Notes: generated from the sequence alone by a model not told the origin. A stretch of 64,000 nucleotides of DNA from Mogibacterium sp. (GCA_017403955.1 JAFRDH010000019.1:186001-250000), one strand, 5' to 3'. Positions 27,321-37,270 are shown, counted from the first letter of the stretch. Translations and numbers: made by a program.

Positions 27321-28982
27321 CTATATCAGCACAGCACCCTTATCAGCAGAAGTTACGAGTTTAGCGTAGCGCGCAAGGTATCCTGTCTTGATCTTAGGTT
27401 CAGGACAGACCCATGCAGCGCGTCTTGCTTCGAGTTCTTCATCTGAAACAAGGAGCTGAATGCTCTTGTTAGTAATATCGATTGCGATGCGGTCCCCCTC
27501 CTGTACGAGAGCGATATTGCCGCCTGCAGCTGCCTCAGGACTTACATGTCCGATCGAAGCTCCGCGTGTCGCGCCTGAGAATCTGCCGTCTGTGATAAGA
27601 GCGACTGATTCGCCAAGGCCCATTCCGCAGATAGCTGAAGTCGGGTTGAGCATCTCACGCATTCCCGGACCGCCCTTTGGTCCTTCATATCTGATAACGA
27701 CTACGTCTCCTGGTCTGATGCCGCCGTCATATATTACGCGGATGGCCTCTTCCTCTGAGTCGAATACTCTTGCCGGGCCTTCATGCTGCATCATTGAAGG
27801 ATCGACTGCAGCCTGCTTTACAACGCATCCGTCAGGTGCGAGGTTGCCCTTCAGTACAGCAATGCCGCCTGTCTTCATGAACGGATCGTCAAACGGACGG
27901 ATGATTTCCTTGTTGGTGTTCTCTGCGTGCTCGAGGTTCTCCGCCATTGTCTTTGTTGTGACTGTCATGACGGAAAGGTCAAGAAGGTCACCCTTGGTGA
28001 GTTCCTTCATTACAGCATATACTCCGCCTGCAGCGTCGAGATCTTCCATGAAAGTATCTCCTGCAGGAGCCAGATGGCAAAGGTTAGGAGTCTTTCCGCT
28101 GATCTCATTAGCCATATCGAAGTCAAGTTCAAGACCGGCTTCATGCGCGATGGCAGGAAGATGGAGCATCGTATTGGTCGAGCATCCGAGGGCCATGTCT
28201 ACGGTCTCAGCATTGTGGAATGCTGCTGCAGTCATGATATCGCTTGGCTTTATGTTCTTCTCGACAAGCTTCATGATCTGCATTCCTGTCGCTTTGGCAA
28301 GTCTTATTCTTGCAGAAAACGGTGCAGGAATCGTTCCGTTGCCCGGAAGTGCCATTCCGATAGCTTCAGTAAGGCAGTTCATTGAGTTCGCTGTATACAT
28401 ACCCGAGCAGGAACCGCAGGATGGGCATGCCTGTTCAACATAGGTCTGCACATCGTCTTCGTCCATCGTACCTGCGTGATAAGCACCTACTGCCTCGAAC
28501 ATATGCGACAGACAAGTTCTTCTTCCGTCAGGAAGTTTTCCAGCAAGCATAGGTCCGCCGGAGCAGAATATGGTCGGGACATTGATGCGGGCAGCAGCCA
28601 TGAGGAGACCCGGAACGTTTTTGTCGCAGTTCGGGACCATTACCAGCCCGTCAAACTGGTGTGCAATAGCCATTGCTTCTGTTGAGTCGGCAATGAGGTC
28701 ACGGGTCACCAGTGAATACTTCATTCCGACATGTCCCATAGCAATACCGTCGCACACAGCGATTGCCGGGAAGAGTATAGGAGTTCCTCCGGCAGCCCTG
28801 ACACCGGCCTTGACAGCCTCTGCGATTTTATCAAGATGCATGTGTCCGGGTACTATTTCATTGTATGAGCTGACGACGCCGATTATCGGTCTGTTCTGTT
28901 CCTCTTCGGTAAGTCCGAGAGCATACAGAAGGCTCTTATTCGGCGCACGGTCAACACCTTTCTTGATCTGGTCAGAATTCAT
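27321..28982 (-). CDS. ilvD: Dihydroxy-acid dehydratase
   Basis: The 553-residue enzyme carries cluster cysteines in 'CDKNVPG' and '[16 protein letters not shown]', and 'GRFSGATRG' near the C-terminus. It dehydrates 2,3-dihydroxy acids to 2-keto acids for both valine/leucine and isoleucine. Oxygen-sensitive 4Fe-4S forms are common in anaerobes; the cluster type is not decided here. It lies between ilvC and leuA on the same strand. Confidence 0.96.
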   Translation of the reverse strand: MNSDQIKKGVDRAPNKSLLYALGLTEEEQNRPIIGVVSSYNEIVPGHMHLDKIAEAVKAGVRAAGGTPILFPAIAVCDGIAMGHVGMKYSLVTRDLIADSTEAMAIAHQFDGLVMVPNCDKNVPGLLMAAARINVPTIFCSGGPMLAGKLPDGRRTCLSHMFEAVGAYHAGTMDEDDVQTYVEQACPSCGSCSGMYTANSMNCLTEAIGMALPGNGTIPAPFSARIRLAKATGMQIMKLVEKNIKPSDIMTAAAFHNAETVDMALGCSTNTMLHLPAIAHEAGLELDFDMANEISGKTPNLCHLAPAGDTFMEDLDAAGGVYAVMKELTKGDLLDLSVMTVTTKTMAENLEHAENTNKEIIRPFDDPFMKTGGIAVLKGNLAPDGCVVKQAAVDPSMMQHEGPARVFDSEEEAIRVIYDGGIRPGDVVVIRYEGPKGGPGMREMLNPTSAICGMGLGESVALITDGRFSGATRGASIGHVSPEAAAGGNIALVQEGDRIAIDITNKSIQLLVSDEELEARRAAWVCPEPKIKTGYLARYAKLVTSADKGAVLI

Positions 28983-29013
28983 TATTTCTCTCCATTAATA
29001 TATGTACTCTGTA

Positions 29014-30033
29014 TTAGTTAGAAGCCTTGTCAAGATCGGTCTCATCTTTCCAGAGCATCTGCTCACGGAGCTGCTTTCCGACGACTTCCATCTGGTGCTT
29101 GGCAAGCTGTGCTCTCTTGGAGTTGAAGAATGTTCTTCCGTTCTTGTTCTCAGCGATCCACTTACCTGCGAATGAACCGTCCTGAATGTCGGAGAGGACT
29201 TTGCGCATGTTAGCCTTGATCTCATCATGCGGGAGGACTCTAGGTCCGGAAACGTATTCGCCGAATTCAGCTGTATCTGAAATGGAGTAGTTCATAGCAG
29301 CGATACCGCCCTTGTTGATAAGGTCGATGATCAGCTTCATCTCATGGATGCACTCGAAGTAAGCATTCTCAGGCTTGTATCCTGCCTCGACAAGTACTTC
29401 GAATCCGCACTGCATCAGGTCTACTACGCCGCCGCAGAGTACTGTCTGCTCACCGAACAGGTCTGTTTCAGTCTCTTCGTCCATTGTTGTCTCAAGGATT
29501 CCTGCACGTGCTCCGCCGATTCCTGCGATATATGCAAGAGCGATGTCATATGCTTTGCCGGTAGCATCCTGTTCAACAGCAATCAGGCAAGGAACGCCCT
29601 TTCCTACTACATACTGGCTGCGGACTGTGTGTCCCGGTCCCTTTGGAGCTGCCATGAATACGTCTACGTCTGCAGGAGGAACGATCTGCTTATAACGGAT
29701 ATTGAAGCCGTGCGCAAAAGCAATGGCATTGCCCGGATCAAGGTTCGGAGCGATCTCGCTCTTATAAACTGCAGCCTGGACTTCGTCGTTGATAAGCATG
29801 ATAACGATATCTGCCTTCTTGGTAGCTTCTGCTACTGTGTAAACTTCAAATCCGTCCTTCTCAGCTACAGGCCATGACTTTCCGCCCTTTCTGAGTCCTA
29901 CGATTACATTGCAGCCTGAATCTCTGAGGTTGAGTGCGTGCGCATGTCCCTGTGATCCGTAACCGATTACTGCGATAGTCTTGCCGTTAAGTACTTCAAG
30001 GTTACAATCTTTCTCATAATACATTTTTGCCAT
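29014..30033 (-). CDS. ilvC: Ketol-acid reductoisomerase (class I)
   Basis: The start is placed at the ATG at 30033, giving 339 residues, the normal class I length. The longer in-frame form would overlap ilvN far more. Rossmann motif: '[17 protein letters not shown]'. The C-terminal knotted domain has '[14 protein letters not shown]' and '[12 protein letters not shown]'. It rearranges and reduces acetolactate or acetohydroxybutyrate. The start lies 20 bp inside the end of ilvN, so translation is coupled. Confidence 0.95.
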   Translation of the reverse strand: MAKMYYEKDCNLEVLNGKTIAVIGYGSQGHAHALNLRDSGCNVIVGLRKGGKSWPVAEKDGFEVYTVAEATKKADIVIMLINDEVQAAVYKSEIAPNLDPGNAIAFAHGFNIRYKQIVPPADVDVFMAAPKGPGHTVRSQYVVGKGVPCLIAVEQDATGKAYDIALAYIAGIGGARAGILETTMDEETETDLFGEQTVLCGGVVDLMQCGFEVLVEAGYKPENAYFECIHEMKLIIDLINKGGIAAMNYSISDTAEFGEYVSGPRVLPHDEIKANMRKVLSDIQDGSFAGKWIAENKNGRTFFNSKRAQLAKHQMEVVGKQLREQMLWKDETDLDKASN

Positions 30034-30574
30034 AGTTGAATTCCCCACTTTCTTTAGATTTATCATTAATAGTTGCTTTACCGCGTTCGATAGCTACTAC
30101 GCCCGTACGCGCTATTTCCAATATCTTAAATTCCTTCAGGATATTTTCTATCGCGGTTATTTTGTCTGAGTCTCCTGTGACTACAAGAGTAAGTGTTTCG
30201 AGTGATACATCGATGATCTGAGCTCTGAAGATGTTGGCAAGCTGTATGACATCATTTCTTGTTTCACTGTTGTCTGCCATGACTTTGATAAGCATCAGCT
30301 CTCTGTAGATCGAAGTCTGAGTATTGAGCCATTTGACCGAATGTACCGGGAAAAGTTTCCTCAGCTGGTTGCAGAGCAGTTCTGTATGCGGTTCATCCGC
30401 CAGAACGTCGATGGTTATACGGGTTATGCCCGGGTTCTCTGTAGGACCTGCTGCGAAAGCTTCGATGTTATAACCCTTGCGGGAGAATAGACGTGCGATC
30501 TGCGACAGTACGCCCGGCTCATTATCTACCAGCATAGCCAGTGTCTGTCTCCTGATTTCTTCTGTCTGTACCAT
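30014..30574 (-). CDS. ilvN: Acetolactate synthase, small regulatory subunit
   Basis: The 186-residue protein has an N-terminal ACT domain ('[20 protein letters not shown]') and a C-terminal domain typical of IlvN/IlvH. It stimulates the large subunit and gives valine feedback control. It follows ilvB after 12 bp and overlaps ilvC. The tail ('[11 protein letters not shown]') is slightly longer than the ACT-type core needs. Confidence 0.94.
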   Translation of the reverse strand: MVQTEEIRRQTLAMLVDNEPGVLSQIARLFSRKGYNIEAFAAGPTENPGITRITIDVLADEPHTELLCNQLRKLFPVHSVKWLNTQTSIYRELMLIKVMADNSETRNDVIQLANIFRAQIIDVSLETLTLVVTGDSDKITAIENILKEFKILEIARTGVVAIERGKATINDKSKESGEFNYGKNVL

Positions 30575-30586
30575 TGATTCTCCCTC

Positions 30587-32293
30587 CTATATCTTCATGA
30601 AGTTCGTGATGTGATCACCGCCGCCGACCATCGGACGTACCATTTCGTCGATATCCAGCATGCAGTCAATGACCCATCCTTCTCCTGAAGCCATTGCTTC
30701 CCTGATAGTGTCTGCAAGATCCTTCTGGTTACTTACCCTGCGGCCGTGCAGTCCGTAAGCCTCTGCAAGCTTCACGAAATCCGGCCCGCGGTCAAGAGTT
30801 GTCTCCGAGAAGTTTCCTTTATATATAAGGTTCTGCCACTGTCTTACCATTCCCAGTGTCCGATTGTCGAATATGAACGTTATAATAGGAAGCTTATAGT
30901 ACTGTTCCGTAGAGAGCTCATTGCAGTTCATGCGGAAGCTTCCGTCTCCTGCGATATGGATGACCGTTTTGTCAGGATTTCCGACCTGCGCTCCGATAGC
31001 AGCACCGAGTCCGAATCCCATCGTACCGAATCCTCCTGAGGTGAGGAGCTGTCCCGGATAATCAAAATGGAAATGCTGGATCGCCCACATCTGATGCTGT
31101 CCTACGTCTGTAGCGACTATAGTATCTGAAGGAACGATCTTTGCGATGGTCGCGCAGACCTGTTTAGGATTGAGCGTTTCACCGCCGTCAGCGTATTCGG
31201 TCTCTGTCGGATGAGAGAACACGAACTTCTTCCATTCAGGATGGCTCTGCTGAGTCAGTCTTTCGTTCAGCATCGCAAGAACTTCCTTGGCATCACCTAC
31301 TATGTGATGGTCTGTCATGACGTTCTTGTTGATCTCAGAACGGTCTATATCTATATGTACGATCTTGGCCTGTTTTGCAAAGCTTGAAGGATCAAGCGCA
31401 ACACGATCTGAGAATCTGCAGCCGACAGCTATAAGCAGATCACATTCATCGCATGCAATGTTGGATGCCTGAGATCCGTGCATTCCGATCATACCTGTTA
31501 CATTAGGGCTCCTTCCGGAAATTCCGCCGCCGCCCATGACCGTTATTGCCGTTGGCGCATCCACAAGTTCAGCAAAGCGATTGAATTCCGCGTCTGCCCT
31601 GCTCCTGACGACGCCGCCTCCGCAGATAAGCATAGGTTTCTCTGATTCGCCTATCATTTTGACCAGGATGTCGATATCTTCCTCATCTATTGAAGGCGGA
31701 CGGAAATCTACCATATTACGGTCAAAGAGATCCTTGAGCCTGCCGGATTCTCTGTGTTTTGAACGAGGAATCGGCTCATACTCTGCGGTCTCGGCGGTGA
31801 CATTCTTGAGAATATCGATGAACACCGGACCCGGGCGTCCGCTTCTTGCGATAGCGAAGGCCGCTCTGACAGTATCCGCAAGTTTGTTGACATCTACGAC
31901 CTGGAAAATACACTTTGTTATCGGCAGCATTATGCCTGTACTGTCGACTTCCTGGAATGAATCCTTTCCTATAAGATTCTCAGCAACATTGCATGAGATA
32001 AAAACGATCGGCGAGGAATCCATGTATGCAGTTGCGACTCCGGTAGTGAGATTGGTAGCTCCCGGGCCGGAAGTTGCGAACACAACTCCTACTTTGCCTG
32101 TGCTGCGGGCATAACCGTCTGCGGCATGTGACGCACCTTGTTCGTGTGCGGTCAAATAGTGCCTTACTCTGTCAGAATACTTGCCTAACGCATCATATAC
32201 ATTCAGGATCGTGCCTCCGGGATATCCGAAAATGGCTTCGGTTCCCTGTTCTACAAGGCATTCCATCAATATTTCAGCTCCAGATAACTTCAC
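30587..32293 (-). CDS. ilvB: Acetolactate synthase, large catalytic subunit
   Basis: The 568-residue ThDP enzyme has the N-terminal glutamate region 'GYPGGTILNVYDAL', 'HEQGASHAADGYAR', a central FAD-binding domain, and the C-terminal ThDP/Mg motif beginning 'GDGSFRMNCNEL'. It makes acetolactate from two pyruvates, or acetohydroxybutyrate from pyruvate and 2-oxobutanoate. GGAGC precedes the start. It is the first enzyme gene behind the Ile/Leu leader peptide and attenuator. Confidence 0.96.
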   Translation of the reverse strand: MKLSGAEILMECLVEQGTEAIFGYPGGTILNVYDALGKYSDRVRHYLTAHEQGASHAADGYARSTGKVGVVFATSGPGATNLTTGVATAYMDSSPIVFISCNVAENLIGKDSFQEVDSTGIMLPITKCIFQVVDVNKLADTVRAAFAIARSGRPGPVFIDILKNVTAETAEYEPIPRSKHRESGRLKDLFDRNMVDFRPPSIDEEDIDILVKMIGESEKPMLICGGGVVRSRADAEFNRFAELVDAPTAITVMGGGGISGRSPNVTGMIGMHGSQASNIACDECDLLIAVGCRFSDRVALDPSSFAKQAKIVHIDIDRSEINKNVMTDHHIVGDAKEVLAMLNERLTQQSHPEWKKFVFSHPTETEYADGGETLNPKQVCATIAKIVPSDTIVATDVGQHQMWAIQHFHFDYPGQLLTSGGFGTMGFGLGAAIGAQVGNPDKTVIHIAGDGSFRMNCNELSTEQYYKLPIITFIFDNRTLGMVRQWQNLIYKGNFSETTLDRGPDFVKLAEAYGLHGRRVSNQKDLADTIREAMASGEGWVIDCMLDIDEMVRPMVGGGDHITNFMKI

Positions 32294-32320
32294 TTTTATT
32301 TAGCTCCTTCCACAATAGTA

Positions 32321-32362
32321 TAAAAAAGTCCCTATAATCACCAAAAGTTGATTACAGGGACT
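32321..32362 (-). terminator. Attenuator terminator upstream of ilvB
   Basis: A 14-bp stem pairs 32349-32362 with 32327-32340 (one G-U pair), has an 8-nt loop, and is followed by TTTTTTA on the minus strand. It ends 28 bp before ilvB, so it must be read through for operon expression. Its loop-side arm (32341-32350) can pair instead with 32419-32428, forming the antiterminator. Confidence 0.88.
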
Positions 32363-32476
32363 GCATTTTTCCGGTATATGTGTCGAATCCCGGAGATTAT
32401 AGATCGCAGATCATTGCACAACTTTCGGCATTATTCTACTCACTAAGTAAAAGCCCTAGTAGCTGAATAAGGCCGA
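32341..32476 (-). promoter_or_regulatory. ilv-leu attenuation control region (segments 1:2, 2:3)
   Basis: Minus-strand RNA segments. Segment 1 (32476-32465, inside the leader peptide codons 14-18) pairs with 32436-32425 at 11 of 12 positions. The overlapping segment 32428-32419 (CCGAAAGTTG) pairs over ten positions with 32350-32341 (CAACTTTTGG). That second helix destroys the terminator. A ribosome stalled on the Ile codons would cover segment 1 and allow antitermination; a ribosome reaching the stop at 32436 would block segment 2 and allow termination. Confidence 0.78.
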
Positions 32477-32516
32477 TAATAATCATGATGCTGCTGATGA
32501 ACAGACTGTTAATCAT
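32436..32516 (-). CDS. Ile/Leu-rich leader peptide of the ilv-leu operon
   Basis: A 26-codon ORF starts with ATG at 32516, with AGGAG seven bases upstream, and ends at TAG 32438-32436. It encodes seven Ile (codons 2, 7, 10, 12, 13, 14, 17) and seven Leu (5, 16, 19, 20, 22, 23, 24) but no Val. Three consecutive Ile codons (12-14) lie directly ahead of RNA segment 1. This is the hallmark of a leader peptide that senses charged tRNA-Ile and tRNA-Leu. Confidence 0.88.
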   Translation of the reverse strand: MINSLFISSIMIIIGLIQLLGLLLSE

Positions 32517-32569
32517 CTAAATCTCCTAAAAATCAACAAAAAACCGATAATTTTTTAGTGGTTTTCACA

Positions 32570-32598
32570 ATACTAACATGGCACATTATGCTTGTCAA
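32570..32598 (-). promoter_or_regulatory. Sigma-A-type promoter of the ilv-leu operon
   Basis: Minus strand: TTGACA (32598-32593), 17-bp spacer, TAGTAT (32575-32570). Predicted transcription start is near 32563, giving a leader of about 270 nt that contains the leader peptide and attenuator. The -35 box lies 19 bp beyond the acyl-CoA synthetase stop. Confidence 0.82.
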
Positions 32599-32616
32599 GA
32601 TTGCAAAGCCTTTATT

Positions 32617-34494
32617 TCAGGCACGTTTGTTATCTTCGACAAATCTTCTGATCTTAAGAGCAGTCGTCTTGTCGAACTCACGCTTCCTGATGATGATATG
32701 CGCGATCTTCTTGAATCTCGGATGATCGCTGTTGATTTTATCGACTTCACCTTCGATCAGAGCGTACGCTTCTTCTTCTGTATAGTTATCTCCGAGTTTC
32801 TCTTTGACTGCTTCCTCGTCAAGTCTGACTGTAGCGCAGATACCATTCCATGGAGATGACGGATCTGTATCGCCGCCCCAGACCATACACTCAGATATAT
32901 ATTTGCAGTCGAGCAGGTATCCTTCGAGCTCCTCAGGGAAAACATTCTTGCCGTTAGCAGCGATAATTACGTTCTTCTTACGGCCTGTGATGAATACATA
33001 ATTATCTGAATCCAGATAGCCGAGGTCTCCGGTGTGGAACCAGCCGTCTGCATCCAGAACTTCAGCAGTTCTCTCCGGGTCCTTGTAGTAACCCATCATA
33101 ACTACCGGACCTCTGAAGCAGATCTCGCCGATACCGTTTTCATCTTTTCCGAGGATCTTGCATTCTACGAACGGAAGAAGATGTCCGGCAGACGAATTCT
33201 TCATATATTTCTTCTTGTCAGGATTGAGCGCTACGATAGGCGAACATTCTGACAATCCATAACCCTGAAGGGCATTGATATCCAGATCACAGAAGAAGTC
33301 GAGGATCTTCGGATCGATTGCCGCGCCGCCTGAGATGATAGCTCTCAGCTCGCCGCCGAAGACTTCCTTGATCGAATTACGTATCTTCTTAGGGAATCTT
33401 ATCCTGATGTGCTTCTCTTCGGTCTTCTCAAGAAGGAGTTTGAGGAGAAGTTTGTCGCTGACCTTATCATGAAGGCTGCGGAAAATCTTATTGTAGAAAT
33501 TCTCTATAATAATAGGTACAGCAAGCATGATAGTCGGCTTTGCCTCAAGGATGTCTTTACGGATGTATTTGAGGCCTCTCGAGAAAGCGATCGATGCTCC
33601 GCTGTATACGCATGTCAGGAAAGTAGCTGTGCATTCATATGCATGATGCATCGGAAGAACAGAGAAACATGTATCTCCCGGTTTTGCCTCAAACATCGAC
33701 TGGCACAGGATCGCATCGAGAACAAGATTGCGGTTGCTGAGCATAACGCCTTTGCTGACGCCTGTCGTTCCTGATGTGAAAAGGATAGCCGCAAGATCAG
33801 TGTTGATGACTCTTGCATCAATATAGCTGCGGTCTCCGCTCCAGACTTTCTTGCGTCCGTTTTCACGAAGGAGTTTCCACGACAGGAGTCCTTCTTCTAC
33901 GGATTCATCCTGTTCCATGTCCGCATTGATGACATAACGGAGCTGGGTATCTCCTGCAGCCTTGATGTTCTTGAACATCTTATAGTACTTGTCATTCATC
34001 GTCATGACTGCGGCAAGTTCGCCCTTGATCGTCAGCTGGTGAAGCTCGTCTTCATTCAGTTCTCTGTCGAGAGGCACTACAACGCCGACTCCGCCGGTCA
34101 CTGCAAGATATGACTCGCCCCATTCAGATGAGTTTCTTCCTATTACTCCTATATGTTTGCCTTTGAGTCCGAGTCCGAGCAAAGATGTTCCGAGCGCGTT
34201 GACATCTTCATAAACACGCTTGAAGGTGATCTCCTTGTACGGATCCTTCGGCCCGTATTTCTGCTTGAACAGCGGCTCATCAGGATGATGCTCTGCAGAA
34301 TAGGCAAGCATATCCTTGATATCCGTCACAACGTGCTTGTTCTTGAACAAGTAGCGCTTGTCCTTGGAGTCTTTGAGTTCGTCAAGCATCTCAGCGATGA
34401 CCTGGCGTTCTCTCTTCTTGATGTTCTTATATTCGTTATCGGTATAGCTGCGGTCCGCAGTATACGGCGCACCTTTTAATTGTGTATTTTCCAT
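32617..34494 (-). CDS. Long-chain acyl-CoA synthetase-like AMP-forming ligase
   Basis: The 625-residue adenylate-forming enzyme has the AMP-binding motif 'LFTSGTTGVSKGVMLSN', the 'GYGLSECSPI' motif, 'WFHTGDLGY', and the hinge 'GRKKNVI'. No signal peptide is present; the N-terminus (about 1-40) is charged and helical. It activates a carboxylic acid, probably a fatty acid, as an acyl-adenylate and then an acyl-CoA. It stands alone and is divergent from the amino acid dehydrogenase gene. Confidence 0.9.
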   Translation of the reverse strand: MENTQLKGAPYTADRSYTDNEYKNIKKRERQVIAEMLDELKDSKDKRYLFKNKHVVTDIKDMLAYSAEHHPDEPLFKQKYGPKDPYKEITFKRVYEDVNALGTSLLGLGLKGKHIGVIGRNSSEWGESYLAVTGGVGVVVPLDRELNEDELHQLTIKGELAAVMTMNDKYYKMFKNIKAAGDTQLRYVINADMEQDESVEEGLLSWKLLRENGRKKVWSGDRSYIDARVINTDLAAILFTSGTTGVSKGVMLSNRNLVLDAILCQSMFEAKPGDTCFSVLPMHHAYECTATFLTCVYSGASIAFSRGLKYIRKDILEAKPTIMLAVPIIIENFYNKIFRSLHDKVSDKLLLKLLLEKTEEKHIRIRFPKKIRNSIKEVFGGELRAIISGGAAIDPKILDFFCDLDINALQGYGLSECSPIVALNPDKKKYMKNSSAGHLLPFVECKILGKDENGIGEICFRGPVVMMGYYKDPERTAEVLDADGWFHTGDLGYLDSDNYVFITGRKKNVIIAANGKNVFPEELEGYLLDCKYISECMVWGGDTDPSSPWNGICATVRLDEEAVKEKLGDNYTEEEAYALIEGEVDKINSDHPRFKKIAHIIIRKREFDKTTALKIRRFVEDNKRA

Positions 34495-34644
34495 CGGTTC
34501 CGATTCCTTTTACTTGTCATAGCATTATCTAAGCAATTCTATTACAAACGCTGTACAGATTCAATGTTAACTTTGATCAGATAAATGTTTAACCAGCACA
34601 TATTTGTGTTCTCAAACAAAAACAGCATGTTTCATTTGTATCTA

Positions 34645-34673
34645 TTGACAAAAATAAACTGATGCACTATTGT
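34645..34673 (+). promoter_or_regulatory. Sigma-A-type promoter of the amino acid dehydrogenase gene
   Basis: TTGACA (34645-34650), 17-bp spacer, TATTGT (34668-34673). Predicted start near 34680 leaves a 5' leader of about 75 nt before the ATG at 34755. Confidence 0.75.
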
Positions 34674-34754
34674 TTATTTATTATTGCAAGATTATTATTA
34701 TATGACTACAATATTTTTAACGTATTACTTAAACTAACCGGAGGGACAGCAGAT

Positions 34755-35798
34755 ATGACAAATATAGAAATGATCCGCGCATACGGGCATGAGCAGGTAG
34801 CTTATTTTAACAACGAGAAAGCCGGTCTTAAGGCTATTATCGCATTACACAATACAAATCTCGGACCGGCAGTAGGCGGTTGCCGTCTGTGGCCATATGC
34901 AAGTGAAGAAGACGCTTTATTCGACGTACTTCGTCTTTCACGCGGCATGAGTCACAAGAACGCTGCTGCAGGAATGCCTCTCGGAGGAGCTAAGGGCGTT
35001 ATTCTTGCTCATCCATCCCAGAAGACCGAAGAAATGTTCGAAGCTTTTGGCGAAGCAGTCAACACATTCATGGGCAAGTATTATACAGCTGAGGATGTCA
35101 ACACAGACACTAAAGACGCTGAATATATGCTCCGTACAACTCAGTACGTAGTAGGACGCGAGGACGTATCCGGCGACCCTTCACCATTCACAGCAATCGG
35201 TGTTTTCGATGGTATCCGCGCAGTTGCTCAGTTCATGAACGGATCTGACAGTCTTGACGGTATGACGATAGCTGTACAGGGTCTTGGTAAAGTCGGAATG
35301 GATCTGGCAAAACATCTCCATGCTGCAGGCGCAAAGCTGATCGTTTGCAACAACTCTAACCGTGAAGCTATGAAATTCGCTGTTGAAGAACTCGGTGCGA
35401 CCGAGGTAGGAAGAGACGAGATCTACAGCGTAAAGTGTGATATCTTCGCTCCATGTGCTCTCGGCGCTGTAGTTAACCCTAAGACGATTCCTCTGTTCAA
35501 CTGCAGAGCTATCGCCGGTGCTGCCAACAATGTTATCTATGACGATGCTGCAGGAGAAGCATTGAAGGCTCGCGGTATCCTTTATGCACCTGACTTCATC
35601 ATCAACGGCGGCGGAGTTATCAACGCAGGTCAGGAAGCATTCACGACTTATGATAAGGAAAACGTTCTGAAGCAGGTACACAACATTTACAACACCGTAT
35701 ACAGAATGCTTGAAGAATCAAAGGCTACAGGCGTTCCTGAAGGAGTTATTGCTACTCAGTTCGCTGAGAACCGCATCAAGAACGGTCTCGACGCATAG
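34755..35798 (+). CDS. Glu/Leu/Phe/Val-type amino acid dehydrogenase, probably leucine dehydrogenase
   Basis: The ATG at 34755 follows GGAGG by ten bases and gives 347 residues; an open frame continues 93 bp upstream but overlaps the promoter. Conserved pieces: 'NTNLGPAVGGCRLWPY', catalytic lysine in 'GMPLGGAKGVI', 'YYTAEDVNT', and the NAD motif 'VQGLGKVG'. The length and the 'GPAVGGCR' segment fit leucine/valine/phenylalanine dehydrogenases better than glutamate dehydrogenase. It interconverts the amino acid and its 2-keto acid plus ammonia, and could link to the adjacent ilv-leu operon. The exact substrate is inferred. Confidence 0.88.
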   Translation: MTNIEMIRAYGHEQVAYFNNEKAGLKAIIALHNTNLGPAVGGCRLWPYASEEDALFDVLRLSRGMSHKNAAAGMPLGGAKGVILAHPSQKTEEMFEAFGEAVNTFMGKYYTAEDVNTDTKDAEYMLRTTQYVVGREDVSGDPSPFTAIGVFDGIRAVAQFMNGSDSLDGMTIAVQGLGKVGMDLAKHLHAAGAKLIVCNNSNREAMKFAVEELGATEVGRDEIYSVKCDIFAPCALGAVVNPKTIPLFNCRAIAGAANNVIYDDAAGEALKARGILYAPDFIINGGGVINAGQEAFTTYDKENVLKQVHNIYNTVYRMLEESKATGVPEGVIATQFAENRIKNGLDA

Positions 35799-35819
35799 AA
35801 AACGCATCATAAACTGATA

Positions 35820-35857
35820 AACGCCATATGGATCAGCTCCATATGGCGTTTTCTTTT
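35820..35857 (+). terminator. Convergent terminator between amino acid dehydrogenase and hom
   Basis: A perfect 13-bp stem (AACGCCATATGGA and its complement) with a 5-nt loop is followed on the plus strand by TTCTTTT. It also lies just beyond the hom stop on the minus strand and may serve both. Confidence 0.85.
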
Positions 35858-35863
35858 GTTGTT

Positions 35864-37162
35864 CTATTCCTCGACGCGGATGATGTTATCTATCGACTTG
35901 GTCGTATCCAGTTTGAGGGCTTCATCGAGTGCATATTTGAGTTTGGATCGTCCGACCTCAAACAGAATGAAGATCAGGGTCGCTACCCTCTCCCCGTTTG
36001 ACTCATACGGTGCCTTCTGCTGGATAGCTTCGACGCTGATGTCATAGTATCCGAAAAGCGTAGTGATTTTGCCGAGTACGCCGGGTCTTTCTGCAACTGT
36101 CATGCGTACATAGTATTTGCTTTCAGCATCAACGTTCAGTTCAAGTTTCGCATCATACCTGAGCTGAGGCACAATATCATATGCCGAAGCCTTTCCGAGT
36201 TTGCGGGCGATACCGATGATGTCTCCGAGGACCGCACTTCCTGTCGGCAGCGGACCGGCGCCTCTTCCGTAGAACATAAGATTGTCGACAGCATTTCCTT
36301 TGACAAATACCGCATTGAATTCATTGCTGACAGAAGCAATCGGGTGATTCTTACGGAGCATCGTCGGTTCTACACTGCAGCTCATTTTGCCGTCAGATTC
36401 CTTTGCGCTCGCGAGCAGCTTGATCGAATAGCCTGCCTCTTTCGCATAGTTGATGTCTTCTAAGCCGATCGATGTGATACCCTGTGTAGGGATTTTGTCC
36501 GGAGCAATGCCCATACCGAAGATAAGTGAGATAAGTATCGATAATTTGTTTGCTGCATCGAGCCCTTCTACATCTGCTGTCGGATCAGCCTCCGCAAAGC
36601 CTTTGCGCTGTGCATCCTTCAGCACCTCATCATAATCCTTGCCGTACTCGCTCATCTGAGTAAGGATATAGTTGGTTGTTCCGTTGAGAATACCGTGCAC
36701 CTCAGAGAACCTGTTGGACAAAAGCGCTGTGGTGAGGGATGTCAGGATAGGGATGCCTCCTGCGACAGCCGCTTCGAATCTCAGCAGTACATGGTGTTCC
36801 TGCGCAAGCTCTGCCAGATATTTGCCGTTCGCAGCGATAGCAGCCTTATTGGCCGTGACCACACTCTTGCCGTTTCTGATCGCTTCAGCCATATATTCTG
36901 TAGCCGGCTCGATCCCGCCGATCAGTTCTACGACAATATCTATCTCCGGATCTTCCAGTATCTCACGTACATCCGGTGTGTATTTTTCTTTAGGGATATC
37001 GATCCCGCGGTCCTTCTCAGGGCTGCGGTTGAGTATACGGACTATTTCGATATCGAATCCTGTAGTGTCCAGGATCTTGTCATGATTCATCTCAAGTGCA
37101 AGATAAGTGCCTTTTCCGATATTACCGATACCGAGCATTCCGACTTTGATATGATTGTTCAT
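35864..37162 (-). CDS. hom: Homoserine dehydrogenase
   Basis: The 432-residue protein has an N-terminal NAD(P) fold ('GIGNIGKGTYLALE'), the catalytic domain with 'NGTTNYILTQM' and 'GFAEADPTADVEG', and a C-terminal ACT domain from about 350 ('MTVAERPGVLGKITTLFG'). It reduces aspartate semialdehyde to homoserine, the branch to threonine and methionine, and so indirectly feeds ilvA. The ACT domain suggests threonine feedback control. GAGGAGAGG precedes the ATG. No other threonine gene is adjacent. Confidence 0.94.
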   Translation of the reverse strand: MNNHIKVGMLGIGNIGKGTYLALEMNHDKILDTTGFDIEIVRILNRSPEKDRGIDIPKEKYTPDVREILEDPEIDIVVELIGGIEPATEYMAEAIRNGKSVVTANKAAIAANGKYLAELAQEHHVLLRFEAAVAGGIPILTSLTTALLSNRFSEVHGILNGTTNYILTQMSEYGKDYDEVLKDAQRKGFAEADPTADVEGLDAANKLSILISLIFGMGIAPDKIPTQGITSIGLEDINYAKEAGYSIKLLASAKESDGKMSCSVEPTMLRKNHPIASVSNEFNAVFVKGNAVDNLMFYGRGAGPLPTGSAVLGDIIGIARKLGKASAYDIVPQLRYDAKLELNVDAESKYYVRMTVAERPGVLGKITTLFGYYDISVEAIQQKAPYESNGERVATLIFILFEVGRSKLKYALDEALKLDTTKSIDNIIRVEE

Positions 37163-37270
37163 TGCCTCTCCTCTTTGGAACTATTGATTTGTTGAATGTT
37201 TCTATCAATCTTACCACATTCCCGGCCATATTTTCTTTTTGTTCTTTTTTTGTCAGCAAACGCGGGCAGT

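Noticed and set aside
32294..32600. T-box leader for the ilv operon
   Set aside because: No AGGGTGGNACCGCG-type T-box sequence is present; the peptide-leader attenuator explains the terminator fully.
34570..34590. FNR half-site (TTGAT) upstream of the amino acid dehydrogenase
   Set aside because: The second half-site does not match ATCAA at the right spacing.
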